The notes: a model not told the origin generated them from the sequence alone. DNA of 13,012 bases from JAVBOJ01 sp031550755 (GCA_031550755.1 JAVBOJ010000018.1:1-13012), one strand, 5' to 3'; counted from the first letter of the stretch, positions 1 through 7,456 are shown. A program made the numbers and translations.

Positions 1-213
1 ATCGACTACCCCATCCCCGGCAATGACGACGCCATCCGCGCCATCAAGCTGATTTCCCAGACCATGGCCAACGCCATTCTGGAAGGCCGTCAGGGCGAGG
101 AAAAAACCGCGGCCGAGGCCGAGGAAGACAAGCCCGCCGAGCGTCCTGTCAAGGCTGCCGCGCCGGCTGCCGCGCCGTCGGAAGAAGCCGCCGCTGTCAC
201 GGAAGGAGAATAA
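1..213 (+). CDS. rpsB: 30S ribosomal protein S2, C-terminal part
   Basis: This is the 3' end of rpsB; its start lies left of the window. Protein S2 is a structural protein of the small ribosomal subunit. The first visible residues, IDYPIPGNDDAIRAIK followed by LISQTMANAILEG, match the conserved S2 C-terminal core, in which a pro-ile-pro-gly-asn loop leads into the last helix. After that core comes a tail of roughly 38 residues rich in Glu, Ala, Lys and Pro, ending VTEGE before TAA at 211-213. Such tails vary in length between species and are probably disordered. tsf begins two bases after the stop, and its ribosome binding site (AAGGAG, 203-208) lies inside the last codons of rpsB. The two genes are therefore very likely co-transcribed and translationally coupled, as is usual for rpsB-tsf. 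Confidence 0.95.
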   Translation: MDYPIPGNDDAIRAIKLISQTMANAILEGRQGEEKTAAEAEEDKPAERPVKAAAPAAAPSEEAAAVTEGE

Positions 214-215
214 TC

Positions 216-1130
216 ATGTCTTTTACCGCCAAAGATGTACAGACCCTGCGCGAAATGACCGGCGTCGGGATGATGGATTGCAAAAAAGCGCTGGTCGAGA
301 CCGAGGGCGATATGGACAAGGCCGTTGCCCTGCTGCGTGAGAAGGGTCTGGCCGCCGCCGCCAAAAAAGCCACCCGTATCGCCGCCGAGGGCGCCATTGC
401 CGCCTATGTGTCCGAGCAGACCGGCGTCGGTGCCGTGGTGGAGGTCAACAGCGAGACCGATTTCGCCGCCAAGAGCGACGGTTTTCAGGAGTTTATCAAG
501 GGCGTGGCGCTGGCCGTCGCGCAAAACAAGCCCGCCGATCTGGCGGCGCTGCTGGAGTCCCCCTTCCCCGGCGGCTCTCTGACCGTGGCGCAAGCCTTAC
601 AGGAGAAAGTGCTGACCATCGGCGAGAACATCCAGATCCGCCGGTTTGAGATCTTTGAGAACCCCGTCAATCTGGCCTACGTCCACATGGGCGGCAAGAT
701 CGGTGTGCTGGTCAACCTCAAGGTGTCCGATAACCTCAAGGCAAATCCCGCCGTGGCCGAGCTGGGCCGCGATATCGCCATGCAGGCCGCCGCCATGCGC
801 CCGCTGTTTTTGGACAGCGGCGACGTGGACACCGCCTCGCTGGAAAACGAGAAGTCCATCTTCCTGGCGCAGGCGCTGTCCGAGGGCAAGCCGCAGGCCG
901 TCGCCGAAAAAATGGTGGCCGGCCGCATCAACAAGTATTTCTCCGAGGTCTGCCTGCTCAAGCAGATTTTTGTCAAGGACAACAAGCTGTCGGTGGCCGA
1001 GCATGTGGCCGCCGTGGCCAAGGAGCTGGGCGGCGAAATCGCCGTCACCCGCTTTGTCCGCTACGAAAAGGGCGAGGGTTTGGCCAAGCGCGAAGAGAAC
1101 TTTGCCGACGAAGTCGCCAAAATGATGTAA
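216..1130 (+). CDS. tsf: Translation elongation factor Ts
   Basis: This is the guanine nucleotide exchange factor for EF-Tu, which displaces GDP so that EF-Tu can rebind GTP and aminoacyl-tRNA in the cytoplasm. At 304 residues it is of normal bacterial length. The N-terminal UBA-like module (about residues 1-45) contains LREMTGVGMMDCKKAL, a hallmark of the family. The core carries VEVNSETDF, with the TDF motif at 81-83 and Lys86; in known EF-Ts structures this segment pushes into the Mg/nucleotide site of EF-Tu. The ATG at 216 follows AAGGAG (203-208) by seven bases, which fixes the start. The gene is followed within 15 bases by a strong terminator, so this transcript seems to end here. The pyrH and frr genes that often follow tsf in Firmicutes are not present. 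Confidence 0.98.
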   Translation: MSFTAKDVQTLREMTGVGMMDCKKALVETEGDMDKAVALLREKGLAAAAKKATRIAAEGAIAAYVSEQTGVGAVVEVNSETDFAAKSDGFQEFIKGVALAVAQNKPADLAALLESPFPGGSLTVAQALQEKVLTIGENIQIRRFEIFENPVNLAYVHMGGKIGVLVNLKVSDNLKANPAVAELGRDIAMQAAAMRPLFLDSGDVDTASLENEKSIFLAQALSEGKPQAVAEKMVAGRINKYFSEVCLLKQIFVKDNKLSVAEHVAAVAKELGGEIAVTRFVRYEKGEGLAKREENFADEVAKMM

Positions 1131-1142
1131 CATGACGCCGAG

Positions 1143-1177
1143 GAGCCCCGGACGAATGTCCGGGGCTCTTGTTGTTT
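1143..1177 (+). terminator. Rho-independent terminator after tsf
   Basis: A perfect 11-bp stem (GAGCCCCGGAC, 1143-1153, with its complement at 1158-1168) closes a GAAT tetraloop. It is followed by the T-rich stretch TTGTTGTTT. It lies 12 bases after the tsf stop and points with the rpsB-tsf transcript. The opposite orientation has no T-tail, so it should not serve the convergent gene that ends at 1234. Confidence 0.92.
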
Positions 1178-1233
1178 CTGGAAATGGTTAGACTGTACGT
1201 CAATATGTCGCCGAGTGAAATTCGAAATACAGC

Positions 1234-2133
1234 TTACAACTCATTTTCCCGATCCAACGCTTCCCTCATGCACGCGATATGGCTCGGCGTTGTGCCGCAA
1301 CAACCGCCGAGGATGCCCGCCCCGGCGCGGATGAGCGCCGGCACCAGCGCCGCCATCTCCTCCGGCGTCTCGGGGAAAATGTCCGCTCCATCGATGCGCT
1401 GGGGCAGTCCCGCGTTGGCATGGATCAAAATCGGCGTCTCCGGCGCGGCAGCCCGCAGGACGCGGGCGATCTCCACCATATCCTTCATGCCATTGCCGCA
1501 GTTGGCTCCGATGATCTGCGCACCGGCCGACAGCGCGGCCAGCGCCGCTTCCTCGGGCGACACCCCCATCATGGTGCGGTACTCGCCCCGTGCGGTTTTT
1601 TCAAACACAAAGGTGCTGATGACCGGCAGCGCGGTGTGCTCCCGCGCGGCACGGACGGCAAGGGCCGCCTCTTGCGCGTCGCTCATGGTCTCGACACAGA
1701 GCGCGTCCGCGCCGCCCTCGGCCAGCGCCTTCGCCTGTTCGGCAAAGGCGGCGGACAGCTCCTCCTCGGTCACCTCTTCCGTCAGAAGCAGCTTGCCGGT
1801 CGGCCCCATGCAGCCCAGCACCCACAACCCCTCCCCCGCTCCCTCGCGAGAGGCCTGCGCGGCGGCGCGGTTGATCGCCTCGGCCTGTGCGGACAGCCCG
1901 TGGCGCGCGAGCGTAATGGCGTTGGCGCCGAAGCTGTTGGTCTTGACCATGTCGGCACCGGCTTCGCGGTAAGCCCGCGCGATCCCGGCCACCTCGTCCG
2001 GGCGGCTGAGGCACCACTCCTCGGGGCATTGCCCCGGCCGGAGGCCCTTTTGTTGCAGCATCGTCCCCCACGCGCCATCGGAGAGCAGGGTTTTCCCTGC
2101 TTGCAGGGCGGACAGCAGCGATTGGTTCGGCAT
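1234..2133 (-). CDS. Homocysteine S-methyltransferase family protein
   Basis: This is a predicted zinc-dependent methyltransferase of the homocysteine-binding TIM-barrel family (the family of MmuM, BHMT and the N-terminal module of MetH). It would transfer a methyl group to homocysteine to give methionine. The 299 residues cover a single barrel. DGAWGTMLQ near residue 20 matches the family's usual start, MVKTNSFGAN follows, and the three zinc-ligand cysteines are present: Cys212 in GANCGNG and Cys278/Cys279 in GGCCGTTP. No folate, cobalamin-binding or activation domain is attached, so if it works like MetH it needs partner proteins that are not in this window. The methyl donor (S-methylmethionine, a methylcorrinoid protein or other) cannot be told from the sequence. 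The ATG at 2133 follows a strong AGGAGG (2141-2146). The EF-G-like gene lies 80 bases upstream on the same strand, with a hairpin between. Confidence 0.88.
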   Translation of the reverse strand: MPNQSLLSALQAGKTLLSDGAWGTMLQQKGLRPGQCPEEWCLSRPDEVAGIARAYREAGADMVKTNSFGANAITLARHGLSAQAEAINRAAAQASREGAGEGLWVLGCMGPTGKLLLTEEVTEEELSAAFAEQAKALAEGGADALCVETMSDAQEAALAVRAAREHTALPVISTFVFEKTARGEYRTMMGVSPEEAALAALSAGAQIIGANCGNGMKDMVEIARVLRAAAPETPILIHANAGLPQRIDGADIFPETPEEMAALVPALIRAGAGILGGCCGTTPSHIACMREALDRENEL

Positions 2134-2150
2134 AGAAAATCCTCCTATGA

Positions 2151-2177
2151 AAAGGGAGCGGACATTCCGCTCCCTTT
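2151..2177 (-). terminator. 12-bp intercistronic hairpin, probable weak terminator
   Basis: AAAGGGAGCGGA (2151-2162) pairs perfectly with 2166-2177 around a three-base loop. Read on the minus strand it lies after the EF-G-like stop and ends in only four T residues, then CAT and the AGGAGG of the next gene. It could terminate part of the upstream transcription, or act as a processing or stability hairpin within a two-gene operon. The short U-tract makes full termination doubtful. Confidence 0.6.
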
Positions 2178-2213
2178 GTTGCGTATTTTGCCTGTTCGGC
2201 GAATGAGACAGCC

Positions 2214-4280
2214 TTATTCGTCCTCGTCCTCCAGAATCTGCTTTGTCTCCTCGATGACCTTCTGCTGCACCATGGGCGGCGCGTCCTCGTAGCGCGCAAA
2301 CTCAAAGGAAAACGAGCCGCGACCCTGGGTCATGGAGCGCAGATCAATGGCGTACGAGGTCATCTCGGCCATGGGCACCTCGGCCTCGACCACCTGACCG
2401 TCCTCACCGGGGTTCATCCCCATGACGCGGCCGCGCCGTTTGTTGAGGTCGCCGATAATGTCGCCCATGTACTGGTCGGGAATGAACACCTTCAGCGCGC
2501 CGATCGGCTCCAGCAGAACGGGATTGGCCAGCGGCAGACCGTTTTTGTAGGCCAGCCCGGCCGCCGTTTTAAAGGCCATTTCGGAGGAGTCCACATCATG
2601 GTAGCTGCCGTCCACCAGCGTGGCCTTGAGGTACACCACCGGATAGCCGGCCAGCACGCCGCGCGAAATGCGGTCGCGCAGACCTTTTTCCACGGCGGGA
2701 TGGAAGTTTTTGGGTACGCTGCCGCCGAAGATTTTCTCTTCGAACACCAGATCCTCCACATCGCCCGGCTCAAACTCGACCCAGACATGGCCGTACTGGC
2801 CGTGGCCGCCCGATTGTTTCTTGTGCGTGCCTTCGACCTTGACTTTTTTGCGGATTTTGTCGCGGTACGGCACGCGCGGCGGGAACAGCTCGACCTCGAC
2901 GCCGAACTTGTTCTTGAGGCGGGAGCAAAGCACGTCGATGTGAATATCGCCGGCGCCGGATACCACCATCTGTTTGGTCTCGGCATTCTGCACGACGGTG
3001 AACGTCAGATCTTCCTCCGACATGCGGTTGAGGCCGGAGGCGATTTTTTCCTCGCCGCCCTTGACCTTCGGGGCAATGGCCATGCTGTAGCACGGCTCGG
3101 CGAAGCGGATGGGCGCGAGCGCGACAACATTGCCGGCGGCGCACAGCGAATCGTTGGTTTTGGTATCGGTCAGCTTGGACACCGCGCCGATGTCGCCGCA
3201 GGTAATTTCCTTGACCTCGGTGTTCTTTTTGCCCTTGACCACGTAGAGATGGCCGATTTTTTCCGACTGGCCGGTGCGGGCGTTGATGAGGGACATATCG
3301 GCGCTCACCTTGCCGGACACCACCTTGAAGAAGGAGAACTTGCCGTACTGATCCGACAAGGTTTTAAACACAATCGCGCAGGCCGGGCCGGTCTCGCTGA
3401 CGGCCACGTCGACCTCCTTGCCGTCGGCGGACACACCCTTTTCGGGGCCGCAGTCGGCGGGCGACGGCGCATAGTCAATAATGCCTTTGAGCAGGTTTTC
3501 GGTGCCCAGCCCGGAGAGGGCCGCGCCGCAGAACACCGGGGTCAGCGACCGGGCCAGCACGCCGGCGCGGATGCCATTTTTGAGCTCATCGGGCGTAAAG
3601 GTTTCGCCGCCGAAGAATTTTTCCATCAAATCCTCGGAGGTTTCGGCCACATTTTCCGCCAAAATCGCGTACATTTCCTCGACCTTGTCGTTCATCGAGG
3701 CCGGCACCGGCATCTCGGTCATCTTGACGCCGTCCATTTTGTACGCCTTGCGGGTGACAATGTCCACCACGCCGGCCAGCTTGCCGCCGTCCACGATGGG
3801 AATGACGACCGGGCAGAGCGAGATGCCGAACGCGGCGCGCAACGACTCAAACGCCTTATAAAAGTCGGCGTTTTCCTCATCCAGCTTGGAAATATAGAAC
3901 AATCGGGGCTTTTTGTGCGTCTCCAGCTGTTTCCATGCCTTTTCGGTACCCACGCCGGCGCCGCTCTTGCCGTTGCAGACGACGATGCCCGCCTCAGCCA
4001 CCCGCAGGCCCTCCAGCACTTCCCCGACAAAGTCGAAATAGCCCGGCGTGTCGATCACATTGAGCTTGGAACCGCCAAACTCAACCGGCACAGGCGTCGC
4101 CGCGATGGTAATCTGACGGCGGATCTCTTCCGGGTCGAAGTCGCAGACAGTATTGCCGTCGGCCACGCGGCCCAGACGGTCGGTTCCCTTTGTCAGAAAG
4201 AGCATACTCTCGGCCAGCGAGGTTTTTCCGTCGCTGCCGTGGCCCAACAGGCAGACATTGCGGATGTTAGCTACGCTCAT
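2214..4280 (-). CDS. EF-G-like translational GTPase (paralogous type)
   Basis: This is a GTPase of 688 residues with EF-G architecture. The P-loop is GHGSDGKT (13-20) rather than the canonical GHIDAGKT. Other G motifs are a switch I stretch RRQITIAAT (about 54-62), DTPG (77-80) and SKLD (131-134) in place of NKxD. DTPG is followed by Tyr81, where EF-G has the catalytic His. Domain IV shows KQSGGHGQYGHVW and the HDVDSSEMAF segment, and domain V shows GDIIGDLNKRRGRVMGM. These features place it with the EF-G-like paralogs of bacteria rather than the housekeeping FusA. A role in translocation, recycling or stress is not settled for the group. The start at 4280 has the site GGGGAGGA seven or so bases upstream. 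The longer frame from 4373 would overlap the promoter and adds residues foreign to the family. The gene is monocistronic or leads the unit with the methyltransferase downstream. Confidence 0.93.
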   Translation of the reverse strand: MSVANIRNVCLLGHGSDGKTSLAESMLFLTKGTDRLGRVADGNTVCDFDPEEIRRQITIAATPVPVEFGGSKLNVIDTPGYFDFVGEVLEGLRVAEAGIVVCNGKSGAGVGTEKAWKQLETHKKPRLFYISKLDEENADFYKAFESLRAAFGISLCPVVIPIVDGGKLAGVVDIVTRKAYKMDGVKMTEMPVPASMNDKVEEMYAILAENVAETSEDLMEKFFGGETFTPDELKNGIRAGVLARSLTPVFCGAALSGLGTENLLKGIIDYAPSPADCGPEKGVSADGKEVDVAVSETGPACAIVFKTLSDQYGKFSFFKVVSGKVSADMSLINARTGQSEKIGHLYVVKGKKNTEVKEITCGDIGAVSKLTDTKTNDSLCAAGNVVALAPIRFAEPCYSMAIAPKVKGGEEKIASGLNRMSEEDLTFTVVQNAETKQMVVSGAGDIHIDVLCSRLKNKFGVEVELFPPRVPYRDKIRKKVKVEGTHKKQSGGHGQYGHVWVEFEPGDVEDLVFEEKIFGGSVPKNFHPAVEKGLRDRISRGVLAGYPVVYLKATLVDGSYHDVDSSEMAFKTAAGLAYKNGLPLANPVLLEPIGALKVFIPDQYMGDIIGDLNKRRGRVMGMNPGEDGQVVEAEVPMAEMTSYAIDLRSMTQGRGSFSFEFARYEDAPPMVQQKVIEETKQILEDEDE

Positions 4281-4286
4281 GCGTTT

Positions 4287-4294
4287 TCCTCCCC
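4287..4294 (-). promoter_or_regulatory. Ribosome binding site that fixes the EF-G-like start
   Basis: On the minus strand GGGGAGGA precedes the ATG at 4280 by about six bases. It decides for this start over an in-frame upstream start at 4373. Confidence 0.8.
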
Positions 4295-4344
4295 TTGTAT
4301 GGTCAAATCTCATCAGATTGATGCTCACAAGACAGTCACGTAAG

Positions 4345-4373
4345 ATTATAGTATAAACCCGCCCGGATAGCAA
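4345..4373 (-). promoter_or_regulatory. Sigma-A type promoter of the EF-G-like gene
   Basis: On the minus strand TTGCTA (4373-4368) and a perfect TATAAT (4350-4345) are separated by exactly 17 bases, close to the housekeeping consensus. Transcription should begin near 4338, leaving a leader of about 58 bases before the ATG at 4280. Confidence 0.85.
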
Positions 4374-4485
4374 GGTTTTTCTGTGCGAAATGACGATTTT
4401 TAACGAAGCGCCGAATCGCCACGCAGGAAGAATAAGACAAGCGGAGACTGCGTGATGACGAGGTGTGACATGGATGCGCGAGCCT
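4374..4485. other. Intergenic spacer without a recognised element
   Basis: These 112 bases lie between the end of the P-type ATPase-like gene (4486) and the EF-G-like promoter. No convincing terminator stem with a T-tail was found for the minus-strand gene ending at 4486, and no small gene with a ribosome binding site was seen. Read-through into the EF-G-like unit is therefore possible. Confidence 0.5.
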
Positions 4486-6705
4486 CTAATACCGTTTGGC
4501 CCAGCCGGACACCAGCAGCGTGGGCACCAGGGTCAGACCGAAATAGGCCAGCATGTTGCAGGGCGAGGCCGTGACCGCTTCCCCGTTGAGGGTGAGAAAA
4601 AACAGCAGCCCCACGCCCACCAGCGTGGTCAGCAGGTAAATAACGAGGTTTATTTTGGTGAGCTTATGTACCCGGCGGCCGGCCACCACGCACTCGGCGT
4701 AAGGCGTCAGCCCTTCCCGCGACACGGCCGCCACCGGTTGGGCGCGGGTCTCGCGCACCGGATCGCTGAGCATCAGCCGATCCTCCACCGTGGGAAATTC
4801 GGCAAAATCTGAGTTCATTTTAAACTTTTTCTTCAAAAACATAGGCGAGACGTTGATGTCCCGCACCGCGAACAGCGGCAGAATCCGATGGCGCAGCAGC
4901 ATGATGAGCGCGCCGCGCACGCCGCCCGCCGGCACATAGTTGATGGCGAAAATGCCGGCCAGCTCCAAGTTGACGGCCACAAACACGGCGTTTTTGAGGT
5001 TGAGCGACGAAGGCAGATGGATGCCCATACGCAGCATAAACGACGAGGTGCCGACCAGCACGCGGTCGCCGCGGATTTCGGCGCCCATCCCGCCGCCCTC
5101 ATAGTGCAAAAATTCATCCACCCGGCGGATGGCCTCCTGCTGCCCCTCCAACAGCTGGGAAAACGCGCGGGACAGCCCGCTGCCCGAGGCCGCCATAACG
5201 CTGGCGGCATAAGAGATGACGCGCTCAAAGCCATACGACCCAAAGACCTTGAGGCCGTTTAGGGTGACGGTTCCGGGCGGGAAAATGTCGTAATCGGTGA
5301 GCACGACGGCGGCCTCGTCGGCCATGGCGCGCACCCCGAACCAGCCGGCGATAGCCGCGCCCACGCTTTGCAGGCGCGCGGCGGCACGAGCCATGGGCAG
5401 GGTAAAGCTGAGGGCGGCGCAGACCGGCGCGGCGGCGGACGAAATAGCCGCCCACGCCCAGAAGAATTTTTCCGGCTGCCCCTGCCCCACCGAGGAAATC
5501 AGCGCAAACATCAGCGAGGCCACCAACAAAATCGGCACGAAAAACGAGGCGAACCGCGCCGCGCCGTCCGGCTTTTCGGTCTGCTCGACAAACGCGCCCA
5601 GCGGCGCTTCGCCCTTGGTGATGACCGGCCCGCCCGGCCACATTGTCTCCTCCCGGAAGACGGCGTAGGGAATTTCGGTTTGGGATGCGGCCTTATAGGT
5701 GCGCAGCCACGCCGACAGGCGCAGCTTGTGGCTCCACATAACGGCCAGCAGCGACACCGCCGCGACCGAGCAATACGGCAGGAAAATGCTCCATTCGCGG
5801 TGGAAAAAAATCGTGACCACATAGACAATATTGGACAGGCAGGAGACGCAAACCGCCGTCTCCATCCCGGGGCGGAAGTGCGCCAGATCAAAAATGCCCT
5901 TGGCCAGCACATCCACGCCGCAGACCATGACCAGAATCTGCAAAAACAGCACCGCCGTCACATAGCTGGCCGGACGCAGCGCGTAGGTGAGAAAATCCGG
6001 CGTCGGCCAGGAGTACCGATGCGAAAACGTGATGTACAGCAGCGGGATGCAAACCCCCAGCGCGATCAGGGTGCGCAGGGTGAAAAAACGCACATAGGGC
6101 GCGAGCTTTTCGGCCGCCTGCGCCGGAGAAAACTGCGGCTTGGGCTTTTCCGGACGGCGCGCGCGGCGGCGGATACGGGCGGCCAGCGTGGGTCGCGGAG
6201 GCGCCTGCTCCTCCTCTTCGGGGAGCTCCTCTTCCTTTTGCCGCACAAAGCTTTCCGACGGCTTAAACGCCTGCCCGAACATTCCCTCCGGGCCGAAGTC
6301 GATCTGCTCGGTCACCGTGACCCTCAGCTCTCGATCCTCCGAAAAGTCGGTTTTTTCCAAAAACGCCGTGATCTCCTCCGGCACCTCGGGCTCCGCCGGC
6401 AGCGCGGGCGCAGAGGGTGGCGGCGCGGGCGCTGCCTCCTGTTCGGCGCGGACGAGCTCGCGCATTTGCTCGGCCAAATTGCGCAGCGCGATGGTATCAT
6501 CGTTCATGCGCTCGGCCTCGCGCTCGGCTTTTTCGCGCTGACGGCGCTTTTTGCGCGAGCCGGGCTTTAAGGTTTCGTCATATTCAAATTCCGCCATGAT
6601 CTCATCCAGTGAAAAGCGCTGAGAATCGGAGATGGTGTGTCCTTCCACCATCTCGCGCACTTCCTCGATCACATCGTCCCGTTTTTTTTCGGACACCCCA
6701 AACAC
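4486..6705 (-). CDS. Degenerate P-type ATPase-like membrane protein
   Basis: I do not recognise a named gene; the fold resembles P1B-type (heavy-metal) ATPases. Residues 1-200 are hydrophilic: a Lys/Arg/Glu-rich, coiled-coil-prone stretch (about 50-90), then a Pro/Ala-rich linker and acidic runs. About eight membrane segments follow, near 207-227, 245-265, 281-301, 305-324, 384-405, 415-438, 685-705 and 716-734. Between segments six and seven lies a region with the order of the ATPase catalytic part. VVLTDYDIFPPGTVTLNG (467-484) sits where DKTGTLT belongs, GGGMGAEIRGDRVLVG (537-552) resembles the N-domain GxG signature, VFVAVNLELAGIFAI (574-588) the start of the P-domain tail, and LFAVRDIN (611-618) the TGDN site. 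The metal CPC motif is APV (426-428), and TGES and GDGxND are absent. An active pump is therefore unlikely; a sensory, scaffolding or regulatory role is only a guess. GTG at 6705 gives the longest reading, but GTG at 6696 or ATG at 6651 are possible. It starts eight bases after rlmB, so the two form an operon. Confidence 0.8.
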   Translation of the reverse strand: MFGVSEKKRDDVIEEVREMVEGHTISDSQRFSLDEIMAEFEYDETLKPGSRKKRRQREKAEREAERMNDDTIALRNLAEQMRELVRAEQEAAPAPPPSAPALPAEPEVPEEITAFLEKTDFSEDRELRVTVTEQIDFGPEGMFGQAFKPSESFVRQKEEELPEEEEQAPPRPTLAARIRRRARRPEKPKPQFSPAQAAEKLAPYVRFFTLRTLIALGVCIPLLYITFSHRYSWPTPDFLTYALRPASYVTAVLFLQILVMVCGVDVLAKGIFDLAHFRPGMETAVCVSCLSNIVYVVTIFFHREWSIFLPYCSVAAVSLLAVMWSHKLRLSAWLRTYKAASQTEIPYAVFREETMWPGGPVITKGEAPLGAFVEQTEKPDGAARFASFFVPILLVASLMFALISSVGQGQPEKFFWAWAAISSAAAPVCAALSFTLPMARAAARLQSVGAAIAGWFGVRAMADEAAVVLTDYDIFPPGTVTLNGLKVFGSYGFERVISYAASVMAASGSGLSRAFSQLLEGQQEAIRRVDEFLHYEGGGMGAEIRGDRVLVGTSSFMLRMGIHLPSSLNLKNAVFVAVNLELAGIFAINYVPAGGVRGALIMLLRHRILPLFAVRDINVSPMFLKKKFKMNSDFAEFPTVEDRLMLSDPVRETRAQPVAAVSREGLTPYAECVVAGRRVHKLTKINLVIYLLTTLVGVGLLFFLTLNGEAVTASPCNMLAYFGLTLVPTLLVSGWAKRY

Positions 6706-6713
6706 ACCCCAAT

Positions 6714-7448
6714 TTATAGGCCTTGTCTTGCTTTGACCGCCGCATACATCAGCACGGCGGCCGCGCAGGAAACATTAAGAGACGCGACTTTTCCCAGCAT
6801 GGGAATGCCCACCAGCCGGTCGCATTCGCGGGCGGTGAGCTGGGAGAGCCCCTGCCCTTCCCCGCCCAGCACCAGGCAGATCCCGCCGGAAAAGTCGGTT
6901 TGAAACACGGAGTCGCCGGCGGCGTCCGCGCCGAACACCCAAATATTTTGCTGCTTGATCTCCCGCAAAAATGCCGGAATCCCTGGCACTCTGGCCACCG
7001 GCAGATGCGCCAGCGCACCGGCCGAGGCCTTTTCCACCTGCGCTGTCAGGCTGGCGCTGCGGCGCTTGGGAATGACCACCCCGTGCGCCCCGGCGGCCTC
7101 CGCCGTGCGGATGATGGCTCCGAGGTTGCCGGGATCCTCCACCCCGTCGCAGGCCACCAAAAACGGCGGCACGCCGGCCTCCCGCGCCCGCGCGAGCAAA
7201 TCCTCCACCTCGGCGTAGGCGATGGCCGACACCGAGGCGATGATGCCCTGATGGGCATGGGTCTGGCTCAGGCGGTCGAGCTGGACGCGGTCGCATTCCA
7301 CCACGACGGCTCCGGCCTCCCGCGCTTGCGCCACAAGCGCACCGAGCCCTTCCGCCCCACGCAATACATACAGCTTGTCTATGGGGCGGCCGGCTCTCAG
7401 CGCCTCCCTCAGGGCGTTGCGCCCCTCTATATATGTCTGATCCGCCAA
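6714..7448 (-). CDS. rlmB: 23S rRNA (guanosine-2'-O)-methyltransferase RlmB
   Basis: This is a SpoU/TrmH-type enzyme that uses S-adenosylmethionine to 2'-O-methylate RNA. By similarity to RlmB the target is G2251 (E. coli numbering) in the peptidyl-transferase P loop of 23S rRNA. Its 244 residues match the family length. The N-terminal L30e-like RNA-binding domain begins YIEGRNALREAL. The knotted catalytic domain carries all three motifs: motif 1 DPGNLGAIIRTAEAAG (105-120, with Asn108 and Arg114), motif 2 GGEGQG (195-200, with Glu197), and motif 3 IPMLGKVASLNVSCAA (215-230, with SLNVS). The start is a TTG at 7448, supported by GAGGGGG (7457-7463) eight bases upstream. A related tRNA or rRNA methyltransferase of the same superfamily cannot be fully excluded. 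It is the first gene of a unit with the P-type ATPase-like gene. Confidence 0.92.
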   Translation of the reverse strand: MADQTYIEGRNALREALRAGRPIDKLYVLRGAEGLGALVAQAREAGAVVVECDRVQLDRLSQTHAHQGIIASVSAIAYAEVEDLLARAREAGVPPFLVACDGVEDPGNLGAIIRTAEAAGAHGVVIPKRRSASLTAQVEKASAGALAHLPVARVPGIPAFLREIKQQNIWVFGADAAGDSVFQTDFSGGICLVLGGEGQGLSQLTARECDRLVGIPMLGKVASLNVSCAAAVLMYAAVKARQGL

Positions 7449-7456
7449 GCCGGATT

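Noticed and set aside
2141..2205. A SAM-responsive leader for the homocysteine methyltransferase gene
   Set aside because: The gap is only 80 bases and holds a single simple hairpin, too small for an S-box or other known SAM aptamer with an expression platform.
2598..4343. A 581-codon open frame on the + strand opposite the EF-G-like gene
   Set aside because: Composition (His, Arg, Gly, Ala) is that of an antisense shadow. The minus strand carries unmistakable GTPase motifs with promoter and ribosome binding site.
4281..4373. A longer start for the EF-G-like protein
   Set aside because: It would begin inside the -35 element, lacks a ribosome binding site and adds 31 residues before the conserved N-terminus.
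4281..4485. A riboswitch or small RNA in the gap before the EF-G-like gene
   Set aside because: The leader after the promoter is only about 58 bases and shows no conserved aptamer-like pairing; the remainder has no promoter-terminator pair.
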